Shown piece by piece: positions 40,461-47,110 of a stretch of 47,110 bases of DNA (the first letter of the stretch is position 1; each line of letters starts with the position of its first letter). The notes under the pieces are model-generated. The model made no database searches, was not told the origin of the DNA, and saw nothing but the letters and a program-made list of their open reading frames with translations. A program made the translations under genes and the position numbers. The stretch is taken from NCBI GenBank assembly GCA_002412935.1, contig DHWA01000021.1:3434-50543 (forward strand), read 5' to 3'. The stretch is from Patescibacteria group bacterium UBA5194. Lineage in GTDB: Bacteria > Patescibacteriota > Gracilibacteria > BD1-5 > UBA6164.

Positions 40461-41942
40461 ATGGAAAAATATTTACTTGAAATCACTGTTTTCATATGTT
40501 GAGCAGTAATAATGATATTTGAACTTATTGGAGCTAGAATCTTATGACCTTATCTTTGAACATCAATTTTTGTATGGACTAGTTTAATATGAATAATTTT
40601 ATGAAGTTTAAGTATTTGATATTATCTAGGTTGAAAAATCGCAGATAAAAAAGCTAACTTAGAATTTTTATCTAAAATTGTTTTTTTATGAGCTATTTTT
40701 ATATTATTAACGATTGTTATCAAAAATATACTTTTAATTTTTATAACAACCAGAATAAATGATATTAAAATATGATCTATAATAGCTTCTATTATCTTAT
40801 TTCTACCAACAAGTATAGTTATGTGAATGGTATCTCCTTATGTTGCAAAATTAAAAATAGAAAAATTAAGTAATTCTGGAACAACTATATGAAATTTATA
40901 TGCTATCTCTACAACTTGAAGTATCATATGAACTTTTTTATCAGGATTTTTCCTTATTCCTTTTTTTTGAACAAATACTCTATTGATTATATTATCTATA
41001 ACATTACTTTCATTATCAATTTTCATTTATAACAAAAAATATTTAATTTCAAAATTTGTAATTCTTCTTCTTATTGTAATTATATATTTAAGCTTAAATG
41101 AAATCAAAGGAATAAATAAATTTAAAGGATTTATAGATATAGATACAGCTTATAGTAAAGTTTGGATTTATGATAGTATACAAAAAGATACAAAACTAAA
41201 AACTAGAAATTTACTTATAAATAATGAACATAGTTCTGCTATGTTTTTAGATAATAATGAACTAGTTTATGAATATACAAAATATTATAATTTAGCAAGA
41301 CATTTTAATCCACAATTTAAGAAAACATTAATGTTTTGATGAGCTTGATATTCTTTTCCTAAAAGTTTTTTATTAAATTACCCTAATTCAAGTATTGATG
41401 TTATTGAAATTGATCCAAAATTAACTGAATTAGCTAAAAATTATTTTAGTCTAAAAGATAATAAAAATCTTAATATTTATCATGAAGATTGAAGAGTCTA
41501 TCTAAACAAAACAAAAGAAAAATATGATGTAATTTTTTGAGATGCTTTTAGTTCACATTATTCTATCCCCTATCAATTAACTACAAAAGAAGCAATACAA
41601 AAAACATACGATATATTGAATAATGATTGAGTTGTTATACTCAATACAATTTCTGCAATAGAATGAGAAGCTTGACTTTTTTTACAAGCTGAATATAAAA
41701 CATATAAAAGTATATTTCCTCAAGTTTATATATTTCCAGTAAGAAACAAAAATGATTGAAATGAAGTACAAAATATAATTTTAGTTGCTTTAAAATCAGA
41801 TAAAAAACCTGAATTTTATAGTTCTGATTTAACTTTAAATAGTTATTTAGACCATTTATGGAAAAAAGAAATAATCTCTAATTTACCTATATTAACTGAT
41901 GATTATGCTCCAGTTGATTATTATATTAATAAAACAATTTAA
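40461..41942 (+). CDS. Membrane-fused spermidine-synthase-like methyltransferase-fold protein
   Basis: The 493-residue protein has about seven membrane helices (residues 5-235) starting ICGAVIMIFELIGARILGPYLG, the signature of the fused membrane spermidine-synthase family. A soluble Rossmann domain follows: MFGGAGYSFPKSFL, IDVIEIDPKLTELA, HEDGRVYL and DAFSSHYSIPYQLTTKEA. The polyamine catalytic residues are not clearly present, so it may act on another substrate. The glycines of MFGGAG are TGA. It is cotranscribed with the HD gene and ends before hairpins at 41940-42030. Confidence 0.85.
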
Positions 41943-42000
41943 ATTATATTTTTTATTGATAAAAAATATAATTTATGATAAAATCTATACAGAAATTTAA

Positions 42001-42030
42001 AATAACAGAAATATAAATCTGTTATTTTTT
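42001..42030 (+). terminator. Intrinsic terminator
   Basis: AATAACAGA, loop AATATAAA, TCTGTTATT then TTTT lies 59 nt after the stop at 41942. A second A/T hairpin (41941-41974) precedes it. It ends 24 nt before the ohyA start. Confidence 0.65.
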
Positions 42031-42054
42031 AAAATATTATTTTTATTAAAAAAC

Positions 42055-43644
42055 ATGATTAATACAAAATCTAAATTTTATATCATTGGTTGATGAATTG
42101 CTGGACTTGCTACTGCTGTTTATCTTATACAAGATTGAAAAATAAATTGAAACCAAATAACTATTTATGATAAAGCTAAAAGATTTTGATGAGCACTTGA
42201 TGCTAAAGATTATGAAAAAAAAGATGGTTATGTAATGAGATGAATAAGAGTATTTGAAGAAACTGCATATACTTGTACTATGAATTTTATGAAAAGAATT
42301 CCTGTACTTGATAAACATCATAAAACTCTAAGAGATAATTATAAAAAATTTAATAATAAAAATGATATCTATTTTGAATCTAGACTTATAAAAAACAAAG
42401 AAGTAGTTGATGCAAAACATTTTAAACTAACTAAAAGAGATAGACTTAAACTTTTTTCTTTATTAGTAACTCCAGAATCAAAACTTGATAATAAAAAGAT
42501 AGAAGATTATTTTTCTCCAGATTTTTTTAAATCAAATTTCTGGTATGAGTTTTGTACTGTTTTTGCATTTGAGCCATGGCATAGTCTTATAGAATGTAAA
42601 AGATATATACTTAGATCAATTCATTCAAGTCAATATTTTGATACTCTAGAACCTCTTCAAATAACTCCTCTAAACCAGTATGAATCTATGATTTTACCAA
42701 TAATTGATTGGTTAGAAGAAGAATGAGTAATTTTTGAAACAAATACAAAAATAACAAATTTAGGTATAATAAAATCTCTTGATAAGAAAAAAGTAAATAA
42801 AATATTGTATAAAAAAAATAATAATGACACTGAACATGAAATAAAAGTTAGTAAAAATGATTATGTCTTTATAAGTATTTGATCTATGGTATCAAATACG
42901 ACCCTTGGTTCAATGACAGAAATTCCAGTTCAAAATTTAGAAAAAAAATCAGTAGCATGGACTTTATGGGAAAATATAGCTGCAAAAAATCCTGAATTTT
43001 GAAATCCCCTAAATTTTAATTCTCAAATTAAAAAAACAAGCTGGATATCATATACTATAACATTTAAAGACCCTTTAATTAAGGAATTAATAAAAAAATA
43101 TATCAATAAAGATGTTACAACTTTTGGTTGAACAACTATAATAGATTCCAACTGGTTTATGTCTATTTGATTTTACCTAAAACCATATTTTAAAGATCAA
43201 GACAAAGACACAACTGTAGCATGGTGATATGGTTTATATGCTGATAAAGAATGAAATTATGTAAAAAAGAAAATGTCAGAATGTAATTGAAAAGAAATAC
43301 TTACAGAATTAATTTATCATTTATGATTAGAAGAACATCTTAAAGAAATTATTAAAACTTCTGTTTGTATCCCTTGTTTTTCTCCTTATGTTACAAGTCA
43401 TATGTTACCAAAAAAATATACAGATAGACCTCAAGTTGTACCAGAAACTTCTCTAAATTTTGCTTTCTTGTGACAATTTTGTGAAATACCTGAAGATATA
43501 GTTTTTACGGTTGAATACTCTATAAGGTCAGCTCAAATTGCTGTTTATAAACTACTTAATTTAGACAAAAAGGTAACTCCAATTTATAAATGATATCATA
43601 ATCCAAAAGTTTTATTTCAAGCTGTTAAAACACTTTTTAGATAA
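42055..43644 (+). CDS. ohyA: Oleate hydratase (MCRA/FAD-dependent fatty acid hydratase)
   Basis: The 529-residue protein is full family shape. It has FYIIGGGIAGLATAVYL at the N-terminus for FAD, GGALDAKDY, then the family motif region RGIRVFEETAYTC...IPVL (usually RGGRE...C...IPSL), FWYEFCTVFAFEPWHSLIECKRYILRS, TPLNQYESMILPIIDWLEEEGV, TSWISYTITF, CIPCFSPYVTSHMLP and EDIVFTVEYSIRSAQIAVY. It hydrates cis-9 double bonds of free fatty acids to 10-hydroxy acids. The RGGRE motif is altered and one residue longer, so the catalytic Glu is uncertain. Single gene, flanked by a terminator and proS. Confidence 0.9.
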
Positions 43645-43779
43645 TATAATACCTAAGTAAAATTGTTTTTCCTAATTTTTTTCAAAAAATACATTTTGAA
43701 GCTTTTTTGATTTTTTTATTTTACAAATTGAATAAACTCCATAAAATACTCCTGATATTTATCATTAAAATTATTTTCT

Positions 43780-45462
43780 ATGCTTTATCTAAGTAAGTTC
43801 CCTTTTAAGACACAAAAAACAGCCCCAAAAACATCTGATAATAAATCTACAAGTATCCTTTTACAAGCATGATTTATAAGACAAGTTATGGCTTGAGTAT
43901 ATACTTATACTACTCTATGATTAAAGGTGTTAAAAAAAATTGAACAAATAGTAAGAGAAGAAATGAATAATTATTGAGCATTTGAAACTCTTATGCCTTC
44001 TCTATCTCCTCGTGAAGTTTGGGAAAAAACTGGCAGATGGAATAGTATAGATGTAATGTTTCATGTTCCAGCAGCAAACAATAAAGAATATGCTCTAAAT
44101 TCAACACATGAAGAAATAATCACTCCTTTATTATGAGAGTTTATAAAATCCTACAAAGACCTACCTATTTGTGCTTACCAAATCCAAAATAAATTTAGAA
44201 ATGAAAAAAGAGCAAAATCATGACTTCTAAGATGAAGAGAATTTATCATGAAGGATGCTTATAGCTTTCATGCAGACAATGAAGAATTTATGCAATACTA
44301 TGAATGAATGAAACAAGTATATATGAATGTATTTACTAAGCTTTGAATAGCAAAAGATATTTATATAGCTCAAGCTGATTGATGAACTTTTACAGAAAAA
44401 TATTCTCACGAATTTCAAATTAAACTTGATATATGAGAAGATGTGATTTTCCTTGATCCAAAATCAAAAGAATGCTTCAATAAAGAAGTAACTCCTTGTA
44501 CTATACCTAGTCCAAACATAAGTGATGATAAATTATTAGAAAGACAAGATATAGAAGCCATTTGAATTATATGAGTTGAAGCTCTAACAAAAGCTTTTTG
44601 AGTTGCTGCTGAAAAATCAACAAAAACTATGATGTTTGAAACTGATGAAAATAAATTTATAGTAGCATCAGTTAGATGAGATTATGATATAAATACATTA
44701 AAATTACAAAAAATCATTTGATGTAAATCTCTTCGTCTAGCTTCAATAGACAAAGTAAAAGAAATGACTTCTGCAGAAATTGGTTATGCTTGAATTTATA
44801 ATCTTCCTGATAATATAGAATTATATATAGATGATTCTGCAATGTGACTTACAAATTTTGAAACTTGAACAAACAAAACTTGATATCATAGTATCAATGT
44901 AAATTTCTGAAGAGACTTACCTATTCCTGAAAGATTCTATGATTTTAAAGAAGCTAAAGTATGAGATAAAAATCCAAAAACTTGAGAAGTTTATGAAGTT
45001 TTTAAAGCATCAGAAGTTGGTAATATATTTCCTTTAGAAACAAAATTTTCTAGTGCTTTTAATGTAACTTTTTTAGATGAAAATAATAAATCTAAAACTC
45101 CTTTAATGTGATGTTATGGAATATGAGTTTCTAGACTTATGTGAGTAACTGCTGAATACTTTTTAGATGAAGTATGAATTGCGTGGCCAGAACAAATAGC
45201 TCCATTTAAATATTATTTTGTAATAATATGAGAGGAAAATATTGACAAATGATTAAAATTATCTAATATATTAAATACTAATTCAGATGATGTTATAATT
45301 GACGATAGAACAAATGTTTGATTTGGTCAAAAAATGAGTGATGCTGAACTTATTTGAATACCAAATATCATTATAATTTCTCCTAAAACTCTTGAGAAAG
45401 GATGATATGAGATAAAAAAAAGGTGAAGCAAAGAAAATGAATTAGTTCAATTTAATTTTTAA
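43780..45462 (+). CDS. proS: Prolyl-tRNA synthetase (bacterial type with editing insert)
   Basis: The 560-residue class II synthetase has motif 1 AGVYTYTTLGLKVLKKIE, the STHEEIITPLLGEFIKSY segment, motif 2 IQNKFRNEKRAKSGLLRGREFIMKDAYSFH, an INS editing domain (about 230-390) and motif 3 MGCYGIGVSRLMGV. An anticodon-binding domain follows, ending ...KENELVQFNF. It charges tRNA-Pro and clears Ala-tRNA-Pro. Glycines in the catalytic motifs are TGA. It is followed after 8 nt by the next gene, suggesting one transcript. Confidence 0.96.
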
Positions 45463-45470
45463 AATTATTT

Positions 45471-45911
45471 ATGACTATAAATACTTGAAATACTAAAGAA
45501 CAATCAAATGGATTAAATTTAGAGGATTTAACTAGAAAACTGAATACTAATCCTATAAAATTCTATGTTGAAAGAAAAAAGAATTATTGACACTTTTTAA
45601 ATGATCAGGAAATACAAATTTTACAATCACAAAATAAACTATACTTACACAGAATTATATCATGATGAATAAAAACAGAGATTAAAAAAATTAACAAAGA
45701 TTATGATATTAGTTGAATGATTGACTATTTATCAAATCAAATATATACTTCTGAGAAAACACCCGAACCAAATTCAGCTCATTTTAGTTTTTTATTAATT
45801 CATCAATTCTATAAAGATATTTACGAAGAAAAAAATAAATTACCTAATTTGATAAATAATATTTGAAATAAATGTTCTAATTTATTAAAAAGTCTTACAA
45901 ATCGCTTTTAG
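45471..45911 (+). CDS. Hypothetical protein downstream of proS
   Basis: The 146-residue protein is not recognised. It is polar, without signal peptide or membrane helix. It has a Lys/Asn-rich N-terminus (MTINTGNTKEQSNGLNLEDL), a central FLNDQEIQILQSQNKLYLHRI stretch and a C-terminal HFSFLLIHQFYKDIYEEKNKLP segment that looks helical. It starts 8 nt after proS and lies 19 nt before the next gene. Confidence 0.65.
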
Positions 45912-45930
45912 ATATACTTTAATTTATTTT

Positions 45931-47049
45931 ATGCAAGGAACTAAATACTCTATAAATGGTTGAAATATACCTATAGAACAAAATACATCTTCTAAAAGCC
46001 CTACAACTGAAACTAAAAAACAAACTCAGAATAATGTTTGAAATGTACTTAATCATTTAAGTTTTGATATTACTTTTAGTATAAGTGATAGTTTAATATG
46101 ATTTACTGATAAAATTGAAAGTTTATCAAATAATTTAAATATAATTGGTATTACAAATATCAGTGATGAAATTCTAACTAAATTGAAACCTATAATTCAA
46201 AGCTTATTTACTTACCTAACAGTAAAAAAAGATGAAATATTAAACTTAGATAAAAATATATTAAGTTGATTAAAAACATATTATAGAGAAATCCAAAAAA
46301 AAATTGATTCTATAAATACTGAAGAAAGTAATCCTAAAACATTGAATTGTATAATAAGATTACTAAAAAGATGATATTATTTATTTATCCCTCCTGAAAA
46401 AAACAAAAAACTACCTGAAAAAATTAAAACAGATAATGCTTTGATATTCTTTAAAGATAATAATAGATTTAATGATGAAAGCGTATTTAACGAAATATTA
46501 GAACAAACCGAAAATGTATGTGACGAAATATTAAAAAGAACAGATACTATCTTAAATCTAGATTTATATCAATTAGAAGAATTAAAAACTGATATAGAAA
46601 AATTAACTACAGAAATTCAATTATCTATAGATGATATAAAATATATAAATCAATATCAAGAATCCAAATTAAAATCAATACATAAGAATTTATTAAATAG
46701 TTCATTAGAAGAAATAAATACACAACTTGGTATAAAAAAATTTACAATAAAAACACAAAAATTTTATACTCAAGTACCAAAGGTAAATTCTGAATTATTA
46801 GCTATAGATTCAAAAATATTCTGAGATTTTATAAATAAATTTAGAGAATTAAAAAGAGATATAATTGAAACTAAAGATATTTTGTTAAAACTAGAAAAAT
46901 ATGATTTAATAATATTAAAAAATTTATTAATAGAAATAGAAAGTAAGTTAAATTATATTTTAAAAATATGTAAACAAGACATAATATCTTATAATGCTGA
47001 TTATTTTCTAAATTTCATAAAAACTACTCTTCAACAAATTCAAATATAA
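45931..47049 (+). CDS. Hypothetical coiled-coil protein
   Basis: The 372-residue protein is not recognised. It has no membrane segment and long helical/coiled-coil stretches (QLEELKTDIEKLTTEIQLSI, KFRELKRDIIETKDILLK) rich in Lys, Ile, Leu and Asn. Its N-terminus, like that of the upstream gene, is polar with Asn/Thr (MQGTKYSINGGNIPIEQNTS). It is cotranscribed with the previous gene (19 nt) and ended by the terminator at 47074. The two could form a complex; structural or cytoskeletal roles are possible but not shown. Confidence 0.65.
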
Positions 47050-47073
47050 ACTTTTACAATTTATTATTATTAA

Positions 47074-47110
47074 AAAAAAACATTTCCCGAATTCGGGAAA
47101 TGTTTTTTTT
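47074..47110 (+). terminator. Strong intrinsic terminator
   Basis: A stem AAAACATTTCCCG with AATT loop and CGGGAAATGTTTTT is followed by T8. It is 25 nt past the last gene and touches the window end. Confidence 0.9.

Noticed and set aside
1..47110. TGA as selenocysteine or tryptophan
   Set aside because: TGA falls at conserved Gly (Walker A, GGG Rossmann loops, SGGVDS region) and Trp is encoded by TGG in the same genes.
1..47110. tRNA, rRNA, CRISPR arrays and transposase genes
   Set aside because: None recognised by eye in intergenic regions on either strand; a covariance search (tRNAscan, Infernal) was not possible.

Overview
The window is a very AT-rich (roughly one quarter GC) bacterial chromosome segment that only makes sense if UGA is read as glycine (translation table 25). 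With TAA and TAG as the only stops, 49 full-length genes appear. In-frame TGA falls on glycines that are invariant in known families, for example the Walker A loop of a DEAD-box helicase, the Rossmann glycines of an FAD enzyme, MnmA, YebC and SpoU. This code is known from Gracilibacteria (BD1-5) and Absconditabacteria (SR1) of the Patescibacteria/CPR, so the organism is very probably one of these small, host-dependent bacteria. Starts lack recognisable Shine-Dalgarno sequences.

Layout. 28-964 (-): an anti-sigma-type ATPase and HU. 1069-9124 (-): a type IV pilus locus (PilN-like, PilO-like, PilC, and six prepilins, one fused to tandem Cys repeats and a FISUMP domain). 9362-9790 (-): a small VirB2/TrbC-like membrane protein. 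9879-14860 (+): a surface cluster with a possible TraB/PrgY-like membrane protein, another modular prepilin, a secreted fibre ending in a self-cleaving S74 chaperone domain, a discoidin-like (F5/8C) secreted protein and a Cys-repeat anchored protein. 14892-22009: YebC, a membrane PP2C-type phosphatase, RsmI and a large TraD/VirD4-like ATPase. 22280-29790: SpoU methylase, U32 peptidase, an ACR3/BASS-like transporter, bL33, a VanY-type peptidase, a YggS-type PLP protein, an unknown 489-aa protein and MnmA. 30020-35621 (+): a probably imported bacterial-PH gene, a DUF2157/GDYXXLXY pair, lipoprotein, HAD hydrolase, YhhQ transporter and a RhlE-type helicase. 35655-38891 (-): ApbE, a small membrane protein, a ferric-reductase/rubredoxin/FNR fusion and an Ala-Lys repeat lipoprotein. 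39128-47049 (+): M23 peptidase, HD hydrolase, membrane spermidine-synthase-like protein, oleate hydratase, prolyl-tRNA synthetase and two unknown proteins.

Main points. (1) The pilus and surface-protein blocks form a continuous attachment locus of about 14 kb; the prepilins carry interchangeable C-terminal binding modules, as expected of an epibiont that must grip a host. (2) A family of paired-hairpin repeats (GTCATTCC...GGAATGAC or GTCATTGC...GCAATGAC) occurs four times; one copy sits in frame inside mnmA and adds about 34 residues. (3) TGA-glycine use varies: absent in HU and bL33, high in most genes, and nearly absent in the C-terminal end of the FISUMP protein and in the bPH gene, which points to recent import. 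(4) A single-polypeptide haem/rubredoxin/flavin reductase lies beside apbE and suggests an extracytosolic electron-transfer unit. No tRNA, rRNA, CRISPR array, transposase or reverse transcriptase gene was seen.
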